A stretch of 6,601 nucleotides of DNA from Candidatus Tenebribacter mawsonii (GCA_030765665.1 JAVCCD010000182.1:1-6601); one strand, 5' to 3'; numbered from the stretch's first letter, positions 1 through 6,601 are shown. Notes: generated by a model not told the origin, from the letters alone. Made by a program: numbers and translations.

Positions 1-555
1 ATACTTATTCAGCACGTTTTTTTCATAAACTTCAAGTGTGCTGGCAAGATGATTAAGGTAGGCTTTCTTTAAAGGATTACTTGTAATTGATGCAACTCTC
101 TTCCAAATTAGATGCTCAATATTATGTGCTCTTAATACTATTGATGCAGAAGAAAATTCTCTGATTGTTTCAATATAAGGTGACATGAACAATGTCTCAA
201 TCTGAACAATGTCAAAAACTTGTTCTGATAATATTTCTTTTAATTTATTTCGAAAATCATCAGAAATAAACCTATGAATATGATAAGATTTATTAGTAAA
301 TAAATTCAAAAATGCAGCAATAGGTTTAATTCCCAAATCAATGTAAACAAGTTCTATATTTGTTTGATTTTTATACGATTCAGGAATGTCAGCTGGGTTA
401 GTATAATATTTGTTTGAGTTGATTGCCAGCACCTTAACTTTGTGACCTGCAGCTATAGTCCCTTCAATAAGATTGTTCATTGCAATTGGTCCGCCTTCAT
501 GAGGAGGCCATGGCGATTTGTTACAGATAAATAGAATATTTAAACTATTGTTCAT
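1..555 (-). CDS. Glycosyltransferase, GT4-like, N-terminal part (cut by window edge)
   Basis: This reading frame is open from an ATG at 553-555 to the window edge, giving 185 codons without a stop. The translation starts MNNSLNILFICNKSPWPPHE, followed by GGP (residues 21-23). That is the first Rossmann strand plus Gly-rich loop of GT-B fold, family 4-type glycosyltransferases. Further family-like features are a strand at DIVQIE (115-120) and the RAHNIEHLIW block (142-151), which is common in Bacteroidota glycosyltransferases. Such enzymes are usually about 370-420 residues, so the nucleotide-sugar-binding C-terminal half, with its usual E-x7-E motif, lies outside the window. Sugar donor and acceptor cannot be predicted. 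The ATG is four bases after the stop of the LptF/G-like gene, so the two are probably co-transcribed and perhaps translationally coupled. A role in building a surface glycolipid or polysaccharide is inferred from this context. The family call is fairly sure and the substrate is unknown. Confidence 0.85.
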   Translation of the reverse strand, partial: MNNSLNILFICNKSPWPPHEGGPIAMNNLIEGTIAAGHKVKVLAINSNKYYTNPADIPESYKNQTNIELVYIDLGIKPIAAFLNLFTNKSYHIHRFISDDFRNKLKEILSEQVFDIVQIETLFMSPYIETIREFSSASIVLRAHNIEHLIWKRVASITSNPLKKAYLNHLASTLEVYEKNVLNKY

Positions 556-559
556 CAGG

Positions 560-2002
560 CTAGCTGCTTTTCTTTGATTTGAATTTTTTAAAGAATTTAT
601 TCCAGCTCTCTGTGTCCATTAACTGAGCATCGGTTGTGGCTTTATAGGTAAGGAATAATCCCAATGGTAGAACAATTAAAGTAGATAGCCATAAACCAAA
701 TTCAACATTCCATTCGCCCGTTTTAACAGCTTTTTCGCCCATCATGGAGACCACATGATAAAGCACGAAAAAAATCACCGATACAACAACTGGAAGTCCT
801 AACCCTCCTTTACGTATAATTGCGCCTAGTGGTGCACCAATAAAAAAGAAAATTAAACAAGCAATGGATAGCTTAAACTTTTGATGCCAAACAACTTCAT
901 GTTTTGTAATTATTTGTTGACGTTTTTCCAGCTCACTGTTAAAATCAATGATATTTTTTTTGGCAGCACGAGCTCCTCTTTGGGCAATTTCAATTATATC
1001 TGCTTTATCTTCAAGTTTAAAATTGTCAATAACAGGTATTAAAATTGTGTCAAACGCTTGTTGATTAGCAGAGTCAAGAGTGAAGATCCTTGACGTATCG
1101 TTTATTGCCAAATATGAATATTTATCAATAAATTTTTTTAAATATCGGTTTTTTCTAATTAGATGCTTACTGCTTAATGAATCAATGGAGTTATTTAATT
1201 GCCGTATGTTAAGCATGGAATAATGTGATTTAAATAAATCTTCATTTGTACGATTTAGCTGAAATTGCGACAAGTCAAAATTAAGAATTTGTTTATTAAA
1301 TTTTAATGATTCAAAAGGTCGGTTTATTCTGTATCGGGCAACATTTATAATTTCGTTGTACCGATATCCATTATAAAGAGTGAAAATAAGGTTTTTTTTA
1401 TTGGGACTCAGCTGCATAGTACCACTTTCAGCAGTAGTAACCATTAAATTTCCCTGATTTTTGGAGTGATTGTAAATTTTAACATCGTAAATGGTCTTAT
1501 TATCTTTTGCCTTTTTTCCAACTCTAATTACAAATCCTTCAAGACCATGATAATAAATTCCTTCGCTTATATTAAATGCTAACTTTTGCTGTCGTACATC
1601 GTAAAGTAGCGATCCAAATTTTAGGTTGGCAACAGGGAGTACATAATTTGAAAAAAGGAAGGCAGCAATACTAATAATAACGGATAGTACAATAAGAGGC
1701 TTCATTGCTTTTCGTAATGATATACCGGCAGCTTTCATTGCTACTAATTCATAGTGTTCACCCATATTGCCAAAAGTCATTAGCGATGAGAGAAGTACAG
1801 CAAGAGGAAGTGCCAGTGGAACAAAAGTTGAAGACGCATAAAACATTAATTTGGCTATAATATACCACTCCAGCCCTTTACCAACAAGATCATCAATATA
1901 TTTCCATAAAAATTGCAATAGTAATATGAATAATGCCACGAAAAAAGTAAACACAAATGGTCCCAGGTAGGATTTTAACATATATATGTTCAGTTTCTTC
2001 AT
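560..2002 (-). CDS. LptF/LptG family lipopolysaccharide export permease (YjgP/YjgQ)
   Basis: This 480-residue inner-membrane protein has the LptF/LptG layout. Three hydrophobic helices come first (about residues 12-35, 53-78 and 101-125), then a large periplasmic region (about 126-375), then three more helices (about 377-396, 401-421 and 435-455). The loop after helix 2 holds GEHYELVAMKAAGISL (81-96), the conserved cytoplasmic segment that in this family contacts the ATPase LptB. The W-H-Q-K-F stretch before helix 4 and PLGAIIRKGGLG (391-402) are also typical. In characterised systems LptB2FG extracts lipopolysaccharide from the inner membrane and feeds it to a periplasmic bridge. E. coli LptF and LptG are about 360 residues. 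The extra length here lies in the periplasmic region (roughly 245-370, charged and probably helical), as I recall for Bacteroidota homologues. LptF and LptG cannot be told apart from this sequence alone. It is the first gene of a minus-strand operon with the glycosyltransferase. Confidence 0.93.
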   Translation of the reverse strand: MKKLNIYMLKSYLGPFVFTFFVALFILLLQFLWKYIDDLVGKGLEWYIIAKLMFYASSTFVPLALPLAVLLSSLMTFGNMGEHYELVAMKAAGISLRKAMKPLIVLSVIISIAAFLFSNYVLPVANLKFGSLLYDVRQQKLAFNISEGIYYHGLEGFVIRVGKKAKDNKTIYDVKIYNHSKNQGNLMVTTAESGTMQLSPNKKNLIFTLYNGYRYNEIINVARYRINRPFESLKFNKQILNFDLSQFQLNRTNEDLFKSHYSMLNIRQLNNSIDSLSSKHLIRKNRYLKKFIDKYSYLAINDTSRIFTLDSANQQAFDTILIPVIDNFKLEDKADIIEIAQRGARAAKKNIIDFNSELEKRQQIITKHEVVWHQKFKLSIACLIFFFIGAPLGAIIRKGGLGLPVVVSVIFFVLYHVVSMMGEKAVKTGEWNVEFGLWLSTLIVLPLGLFLTYKATTDAQLMDTESWNKFFKKFKSKKSS

Positions 2003-2028
2003 GTAAAGTCTGCTAATGAAAGCGAATG

Positions 2029-2036
2029 CAAATATA
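2029..2036 (-). promoter_or_regulatory. Candidate -7 box for the permease operon
   Basis: Read on the minus strand this is TATATTTG, a full match to the Bacteroidota -7 consensus TAnnTTTG. It ends 26 bases before the permease ATG, implying a leader of about 20 bases. No -33 element with standard spacing is convincing, so the call rests on the -7 match, its position and the divergent layout. Confidence 0.5.
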
Positions 2037-2130
2037 GTTACAAATTAATAAATAAATTGGCATTCTTGTCAATCTAAATCTAACAAATATTTTTAGTGAT
2101 AATGAAACGATTTCATCTTGATAATTATTA

Positions 2131-2138
2131 TATCTTTG
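2131..2138 (+). promoter_or_regulatory. Candidate -7 box for propeller gene copy 1
   Basis: TATCTTTG matches TAnnTTTG exactly and ends 58 bases before the ATG of copy 1. Equivalent boxes stand 54 and 52 bases before copies 2 and 3, which supports it. The -33 region is not clear: a TTTC at 2111-2114 is only a weak candidate. The leader downstream is A/T-rich, has no Shine-Dalgarno sequence, and contains TTAAATTA (2183-2190), an octamer also found in the leaders of copies 2 and 3. Confidence 0.6.
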
Positions 2139-2167
2139 TGAGAAGTAGTATATTTTGAGAATAAGAA

Positions 2168-2200
2168 ATGAAAAATTTTAACTTAAATTATACAAAATGA
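2168..2200 (+). other. Possible 10-codon leader ORF overlapping the copy 1 start
   Basis: An ATG at 2168-2170 opens a short frame reading MKNFNLNYTK. It stops at a TGA (2198-2200) that overlaps the ATG of copy 1 in the string ATGA. This geometry would allow termination-reinitiation coupling. The other two copies show no equivalent overlap, and in DNA this A/T-rich such a frame can arise by chance, so it is recorded as a low-confidence possibility. Confidence 0.15.
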
Positions 2201-4044
2201 AAAAGGTTATTTTATTTAGTTTGATTGTTAATATTTGGCTTTTTAGTTTCTCTCAGGAAAGAATCCAAATAGCAGATTCTTTAAGAAATATTTCACAAAA
2301 AGTAACTTTCATAAATTCAATTGATGAGGTTGTGGATGTAAATATTGTTTCAAACCCTTATGTTTCAAATTGTAGAGTAATAGTAGGCGAAGACATAATC
2401 GGAACAACAAGTTATGACCTTCAATCAATTACATCTTTAAGTAATCGATTTCATGTTTATCCTGATGGAACTATTGGTGCAGTATGGACAAGAGGAATTG
2501 AAGGAGCGCCGGGGTTTTCAGGTAGAGGTACTGGTTATAACTTTTTCGATGGATATGTATGGAGTGATATACCTGCTACTCGTGTTGAAGATGAGAGAAC
2601 CGGATGGCCAAGCTATGCGCCATTGGGTGAAAATGGCGAAATTATTGTTGCTCACCTTGACGACGGATTAAAACTTTCAACACGTCAGCAAAAAGGACAA
2701 GGCGATTGGACATATCAAACATTAATTTCCCCTGCTCAGACACGATTAGTATGGCCACGCATGATTACAGCAGGTGAGAATAATACTTCAATCCATTTAC
2801 TTGTAAATTCGTATACTCCATATGAAGGACAAGAACGTGCTATGCTTTATTACCGATCGGTTGATGGAGGAGCAAGCTGGGATATTGAAGCCGAAATTAT
2901 TGAGGGTACGGGCTCTGATTATTATAGCCAAATTAATACTGATAACTATGTTTGGGCTGAACCTAGAGATGGGGTGATTGCATTTTTGGTTGCAAGTACA
3001 TGGTATAATGATTTGTTTATGATGAAATCAACTGATAATGGAGATACCTGGGAAAAAACAGTTATCTGGGAACATCCTTACCCGTTTTTTGATTGGGGGG
3101 TTATTACAGATGAATTCTATGCTGTTGATAATTCTGCCAGTATCACACTTGATTTTGAAGGAAATGCGCATGTAGTATTTGGTATTACCAAAGCTATAAA
3201 TGTTGGCTCATGGAATAATTTTTTCCCATATACTGATGGAATTGGATATTGGAATGAAACTATGCCAACATTTTCAAATAACCTAAATGCACTTAGTCCA
3301 TATTCTGATGACCCTGAATCAGAATTAATTGAAAATTATAGTCTGGTTGGATGGACACAAGATATAGATGGTGATGGTGAGATTAATTTTTTAGATGATC
3401 TTATGTCGTATCGTCAACTTGGTATTTCTACAATGCCTAGCATTTCAGTAGATGAATATGGCAGGGCTGTTTTAGTTTTTACTTCTACTACTGAATATTA
3501 TGATAATACAATTTATAATTATAAACATATTTGGTTAAGATATAAAGATCCGTATGGAAATTGGTCAAGTTTTGAAGATTTAAATCTGGGTATAAACCAT
3601 CTTTTTGATGAATGTGTATTTCCAGTTATAGATCATAGTATAAACCTTGAATATCCATTGATAAATATATTTTATCAGGCAGATTCTATGCCGGGGCTTG
3701 CACTTAATGATGATCATGCATATATTGAAAATAGAATGATAATTGGACAATGGGAAAATATTGAGGGAATAAATGAGGATGAAATAACTAAATTCTCAGT
3801 ATCTCAAAATACTCCTAATCCTGCAAATAATAGTACTAGCATTATAGTTGAAACGAAAAAAGTTGGCATTATTAATCTGAGAATTAGCAATTTACTTGGA
3901 CAAGTTGTTCATAACGAAAGTGTAAACAACAATGCGTCTATTCATACTTTCAATGTAAATGTTAATGATTTTAATTCAGGAATCTATTTCTATACAATTA
4001 ATATTGGAAATAATACGGTAACAAAAAAAATGCTTGTTAAATAA
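2197..4044 (+). CDS. Secreted Asp-box beta-propeller protein with T9SS sorting domain, copy 1
   Basis: The 615-residue product begins with a signal peptide (MKK plus a hydrophobic core; probable cleavage FS|Q at 19/20, the Gln+1 pattern common in Bacteroidota). I read seven propeller-type repeats, each an inner strand followed by a tryptophan turn: strands near 86-97, 138-154, 186-205, 251-267, 313-330, 413-430 and 475-496, and tryptophans 122, 171, 228, 285, 352, 456 and 519. Two turns are canonical Asp-boxes, SVDGGASW (221-228) and STDNGDTW (278-285). A dockerin/EF-hand-like loop, DIDGDGEINFLD (389-400), lies in the long loop before blade 6 and has Asp at loop positions 1, 3, 5 and 12. Residues from about 534 form a T9SS type A sorting domain (SQNTPNP, LLGQVV, SGIYFYTI, terminal KKMLVK), so the protein should cross the outer membrane and be released or surface-anchored. 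Sialidases share this fold, but no catalytic signature is visible, so the ligand or activity is unknown. The ATG at 2197 is chosen because it starts the signal peptide and aligns with the other copies. Confidence 0.93.
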   Translation: MKKVILFSLIVNIWLFSFSQERIQIADSLRNISQKVTFINSIDEVVDVNIVSNPYVSNCRVIVGEDIIGTTSYDLQSITSLSNRFHVYPDGTIGAVWTRGIEGAPGFSGRGTGYNFFDGYVWSDIPATRVEDERTGWPSYAPLGENGEIIVAHLDDGLKLSTRQQKGQGDWTYQTLISPAQTRLVWPRMITAGENNTSIHLLVNSYTPYEGQERAMLYYRSVDGGASWDIEAEIIEGTGSDYYSQINTDNYVWAEPRDGVIAFLVASTWYNDLFMMKSTDNGDTWEKTVIWEHPYPFFDWGVITDEFYAVDNSASITLDFEGNAHVVFGITKAINVGSWNNFFPYTDGIGYWNETMPTFSNNLNALSPYSDDPESELIENYSLVGWTQDIDGDGEINFLDDLMSYRQLGISTMPSISVDEYGRAVLVFTSTTEYYDNTIYNYKHIWLRYKDPYGNWSSFEDLNLGINHLFDECVFPVIDHSINLEYPLINIFYQADSMPGLALNDDHAYIENRMIIGQWENIEGINEDEITKFSVSQNTPNPANNSTSIIVETKKVGIINLRISNLLGQVVHNESVNNNASIHTFNVNVNDFNSGIYFYTINIGNNTVTKKMLVK

Positions 4045-4062
4045 TACAAATTAGTATATTTG
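4034..4062 (+). promoter_or_regulatory. Candidate promoter of propeller gene copy 2
   Basis: The -7 box TATATTTG (4055-4062) matches TAnnTTTG exactly. A possible -33 TTG at 4034-4036 sits 18 bases upstream, inside the last codons of copy 1. The box ends 54 bases before the copy 2 ATG. The leader has TTAAATTA at 4093-4100 and no Shine-Dalgarno sequence. Copy 2 can therefore be transcribed on its own, although read-through from copy 1 is also possible because no terminator is seen in the 72-base gap. Confidence 0.6.
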
Positions 4063-4116
4063 TTGATTCTAGAAGAAACAATTCACAAACTGTTAAATTA
4101 TATAAAGTTAAATATT

Positions 4117-5964
4117 ATGAAAAGATTAGTACTTTTAAGCTTAGTTATGAGCATTGGTTTTTGGGGTTTTTCGCAAGAAAGAGTTCAAGTATCAAAAGCA
4201 CTCAAAGAAATATCAAAGACTGCAGAATACGTTACTCCAACTGATGAGGTTGTGAATATGCCAATAGAGTTAAACCCCTATGTATCAAATTACAGAGAGC
4301 TGGTTGGCGAAGACCTAATCGGAAATACTTTCTATGATCTTCAATCGAATACTATGATAAGCAATCGTATTCATGTTTATCCTGATGGAACTATCGGTGC
4401 CGTTTGGACAAGGGGCGGTAATGATGCCCCAAATTTTGCTAACAGAGGTACAGGATATAATTTTTTCAATGGAAATGCATGGGATGAAGTACCAACCACA
4501 CGCGTTGAGGATGAAAGAACAGGATGGCCAAGTTATGCACCATTGGGAGAAAATGGAGAAATTATTATTTCTCACCTTGCCGCCGGATTAAAAATTTCTA
4601 CACGTGAACAAAAAGGCACAGGCGACTGGACTTATCAAACGCTTCTAGGTCCTACAGATTTAACTTGGCCACGTATGATTACGACAGGTGAAAATAATAA
4701 TATTGTTCACTTAATTACAAATTCGTATGATCCATATGAAGGTCAAACCCAAGCACTATTTTATTACAGATCGATTGATGCTGGAGAAACTTGGGATATT
4801 GAAGAGGAAATTATTGAAGGTTTAGGCCCAGATTATTATACCGAAATTGGTGCTGATGATTATGTATGGGCTGAAGCCAATGGTGGAGCAATTGCATTTC
4901 TTGTTGGTGGAGCATGGAATGATATGTTTATGATGAAATCTATTGACAATGGAGATAGCTGGGAAAAAACAGTTATATGGGAACATCCGTATCCATTTTT
5001 TGATTGGGATGTAACAATTGCTGATACATTTTATTGTGTAGATAATTCTGCAAATATTACACTTGATAATGATGGTATGGCTCATGTAGTTTTTGGTATA
5101 AGTAGAGTTATGCATTTAGAAGTAGGAACTACATATAACTATTGGCCAGGTACTGATGGTGTTGGCTACTGGAATGAAACCATGCCTACATTTTCTAATA
5201 ACCTTCACGCATTAAGTCCTTATTCTGACGATCCTGAATCAGAATTAGTTGAAGATGTTAGCCTTGTTGGATGGACACAAGATGTTGATGGGAGTGGTAC
5301 CATTGACTTTTTAGATGAAATAATGTCTTATAGTGAACTTGGTATTTCTACAATGCCTTCTATTGCAGTTGATGCCTTTGGAACAGTATTTTTAGCCTAT
5401 GCTTCAACTACCGAAACTTATGATAATGATATTTATAATTATAAACATATCTGGGTAAGAAGAAAAGAAGCAAATGAAAATTGGGGTACTTTTGAAGATT
5501 TAGATGATAATGTAGTTCATATGTTTGATGAATGCATATTTCCTGTTATCGGACAGAATATTTATTCTGAAAACCAAAGTGTACATATAATTTATCAGGC
5601 GGATTATGAACCGGGTCTTGCTTTTAATGAAGATCATGAATATGTTGAGAATAGAATGATTGTCGCAAATTATAATCTTGGAGTTGGAATTATTGAGAAT
5701 GAAGTTTCAGATTTAATAGTTTCACAGAATATTCCAAATCCTGCATTAATTAACACCAATATTTTGGTTGAAACAGGAACAAAAGGTGTTGTCAGCCTAA
5801 GTATTAGTAATATGTTAGGGCAGGTTGTGCATCACGAAAGTGTAGTTAATAATTCACCTACATATGCTTTTAAAGTTAATGTTAGTAACTTAGATTCAGG
5901 AATTTATTTCTATACAATAAATGTTGGAAATGAATCGGTAACAAAGAAAATGATTGTAAAATAA
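4117..5964 (+). CDS. Secreted Asp-box beta-propeller protein with T9SS sorting domain, copy 2
   Basis: This paralogue of copy 1 has the same length, 615 residues, when started at the ATG at 4117. An in-frame TTG at 4060 would add 19 residues, but it overlaps the -7 box and would bury the signal peptide, so it is not used. The signal peptide is MKRLVLLSLVMSIGFWGFSQ, with likely cleavage before Gln20. The seven-blade pattern is kept. The Asp-boxes are SIDAGETW (219-226) and SIDNGDSW (275-282). The calcium-type loop is DVDGSGTIDFLD (389-400), with Ser replacing Asp at loop position 5. The sorting domain starts near 534 (SQNIPNP, MLGQVV, SGIYFYTI, terminal KKMIVK). Conservation with copy 1 is uneven: residues 131-150 are identical in both, while 101-110 and 121-130 differ at about half the positions. 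Secretion and surface location by T9SS are well supported, but the molecular function is unknown. Confidence 0.93.
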   Translation: MKRLVLLSLVMSIGFWGFSQERVQVSKALKEISKTAEYVTPTDEVVNMPIELNPYVSNYRELVGEDLIGNTFYDLQSNTMISNRIHVYPDGTIGAVWTRGGNDAPNFANRGTGYNFFNGNAWDEVPTTRVEDERTGWPSYAPLGENGEIIISHLAAGLKISTREQKGTGDWTYQTLLGPTDLTWPRMITTGENNNIVHLITNSYDPYEGQTQALFYYRSIDAGETWDIEEEIIEGLGPDYYTEIGADDYVWAEANGGAIAFLVGGAWNDMFMMKSIDNGDSWEKTVIWEHPYPFFDWDVTIADTFYCVDNSANITLDNDGMAHVVFGISRVMHLEVGTTYNYWPGTDGVGYWNETMPTFSNNLHALSPYSDDPESELVEDVSLVGWTQDVDGSGTIDFLDEIMSYSELGISTMPSIAVDAFGTVFLAYASTTETYDNDIYNYKHIWVRRKEANENWGTFEDLDDNVVHMFDECIFPVIGQNIYSENQSVHIIYQADYEPGLAFNEDHEYVENRMIVANYNLGVGIIENEVSDLIVSQNIPNPALINTNILVETGTKGVVSLSISNMLGQVVHHESVVNNSPTYAFKVNVSNLDSGIYFYTINVGNESVTKKMIVK

Positions 5965-6016
5965 TTATTGTTACTTACTTATTTTAAACTGTTATAGAGT
6001 TTGTACGTTAATATTC

Positions 6017-6024
6017 TATTTTTG
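6017..6024 (+). promoter_or_regulatory. Candidate -7 box for propeller gene copy 3
   Basis: TATTTTTG fits TAnnTTTG and ends 52 bases before the copy 3 ATG, matching the layout of the other two copies. A TTTG at 6000-6003 is only 13 bases upstream, which is too close for a standard -33 element. The leader carries TTAAATTA at 6057-6064. The 112-base gap between copies 2 and 3 holds nothing else I can support. Confidence 0.5.
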
Positions 6025-6076
6025 TAAATCACAAGAAATATATAACTAATCATATGTTAAATTAAATAATAAAATC

Positions 6077-6601
6077 ATGAAAAAATTACTACTTTTAAGT
6101 TTAGTTTTGAGTATTGGGTTATGTGGCTTTTCTCAAAAAAGAGCTCAAATATCCAAAGAACTCAGAAACATTTCAAAAACAGCAGTGCATGTAACCCCAA
6201 CTGATGAGGTTGTATATGCTCCTGTTACACAAAATCCTTATGTTTCAAATAGCAAAGATATAGTTGGAGAAACTACTGTTGGAACAACTTTCTATGACCT
6301 CCCATCAAATGCTTCATTGGCGAATAGGATGCATGTATATCCTGACGGAACTATTGGAAGTGTGTGGACAATAGGAATTGAAGATGCACCTGACTTTCCG
6401 GATAGAGGTACCGGTTATAATTATTTCGATGGTACAGCATGGGGTGATAATCCCACTGTTCGTATCGAAGATCTAAGAACAGGCTGGCCTAGCTATGCGC
6501 CACTGGGCGAAAATGGTGAAATTGTTGTTTCTCATGACTACCCTAATAGTATGGTATTAATTACTCGTGAACAAAAAGGTACCGGTGATTGGAATCAATC
6601 A
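6077..6601 (+). CDS. Secreted beta-propeller protein, copy 3, N-terminal part (cut by window edge)
   Basis: An ATG at 6077 opens a frame of 175 codons that is still open at the window end. The signal peptide is MKKLLLLSLVLSIGLCGFSQ, with probable cleavage before Gln20. The mature N-terminus aligns with copies 1 and 2 without gaps through residue 150. It shares TPTDEVV (40-46, with copy 2), NPYVSN (53-58), HVYPDGTIG (86-94), RGTGYN (110-115) and TGWPSYAPLGENGEI (135-149). After that it has one extra residue relative to copy 2, in the segment before TREQKGTGDW. Blade 1 and the start of blade 2 are visible. The Asp-box blades, calcium loop and sorting domain expected from the family would lie beyond the window, so it cannot be shown that this copy is intact or that it is the last in the array. 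Confidence 0.88.
   Translation, partial: MKKLLLLSLVLSIGLCGFSQKRAQISKELRNISKTAVHVTPTDEVVYAPVTQNPYVSNSKDIVGETTVGTTFYDLPSNASLANRMHVYPDGTIGSVWTIGIEDAPDFPDRGTGYNYFDGTAWGDNPTVRIEDLRTGWPSYAPLGENGEIVVSHDYPNSMVLITREQKGTGDWNQS

Larger units (their letters stand above)
2131..6601 (+). repeat. Tandem array of three promoter-plus-gene units
   Basis: Three diverged direct repeats, each made of a TAnnTTTG promoter, a leader of about 50 bases and a propeller gene, lie head to tail. Starts are 1,920 and then 1,960 bases apart. Between copies 1 and 2 some stretches are still identical at exactly 1,920-base offset, for example 25 bases (2450-2474 and 4370-4394) and 23 bases (3416-3438 and 5336-5358). Other segments differ strongly, so the duplication is not recent. 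The third unit is incomplete in this window. Confidence 0.9.

Noticed and set aside
2453..2671. A 72-codon ORF in another frame of copy 1, with a counterpart at 4373-4591 in copy 2
   Set aside because: Both are shadows kept by nucleotide similarity of the real genes. The same frame in copy 3 meets a stop after 13 codons, so it is not conserved as a protein.
2861..3055. Annotation of the propeller proteins as sialidases because of the Asp-boxes
   Set aside because: Asp-boxes mark the fold and occur in many non-enzymatic proteins. The (F/Y)RIP motif of sialidases is absent and no catalytic set can be assigned.
4046..4063. Inverted repeat ACAAAT/ATTTGT overlapping the copy 2 -7 box as an operator
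   Set aside because: It is A/T-rich, half of it is the -7 consensus itself, and no equivalent is found at the other two copies.
4060..4116. In-frame TTG start at 4060 that would lengthen copy 2 by 19 residues
   Set aside because: It overlaps the -7 box, and the ATG at 4117 starts a proper signal peptide and gives the same 615-residue length as copy 1.
4315..4575. Minus-strand ORF opposite copy 2 (and another at 4822-5115)
   Set aside because: Both lie wholly antisense to a well-supported gene, their translations are rich in Ile and Cys and resemble no known protein, and no promoter is seen.
5986..6002. Inverted repeat AAACT/AGTTT after copy 2 as a terminator
   Set aside because: It has only five pairs, mostly A-T, with a seven-base loop and no T-run, which is too weak.
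6110..6136. Cys16 in the copy 3 signal peptide as a lipoprotein site
   Set aside because: The preceding residues (IGL) do not make a lipobox, and the Ser-Gln cleavage site matches the other copies, which lack this Cys.

Overview
The window looks like chromosomal DNA from a member of the Bacteroidota. Four things point there: low-GC, A/T-rich sequence; promoter -7 boxes matching TAnnTTTG and no clear Shine-Dalgarno sites; secreted proteins with a type IX secretion system (T9SS) type A C-terminal sorting domain; and signal peptides ending in Ser-Gln. The genus cannot be told from this sequence.

Left part (1-2002, minus strand): a short envelope operon. An LptF/LptG-family lipopolysaccharide export permease (560-2002) comes first. 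Four bases after its stop codon begins a family-4-type glycosyltransferase (1-555), which runs off the left edge, so only its N-terminal 185 residues are visible. A divergent intergenic region (2003-2196) carries one promoter candidate for each direction.

Right part (2197-6601, plus strand): a tandem array of at least three paralogous genes for secreted proteins. Copies 1 (2197-4044) and 2 (4117-5964, with the start corrected to the ATG) both encode exactly 615 residues. Copy 3 (6077-6601) is cut by the window edge after 175 codons. Each protein has a signal peptide. In the two complete copies I read seven propeller-blade repeats, two of them carrying canonical Asp-boxes, a dockerin/EF-hand-like calcium loop in the loop between blades 5 and 6, and a T9SS sorting domain at the C-terminus. 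Each copy has its own TAnnTTTG box 52-58 bases upstream of its ATG, so the duplicated unit seems to be promoter plus gene, with a period of about 1.92-1.96 kb.

The two halves are divergent and need not be functionally linked. Both concern the cell envelope: one exports and probably builds surface glycolipid, while the other encodes surface or secreted proteins of the kind T9SS often anchors to such glycolipid. The binding or enzymatic role of the propeller family cannot be told from the sequence. The array of diverging copies is the most interesting thing here.
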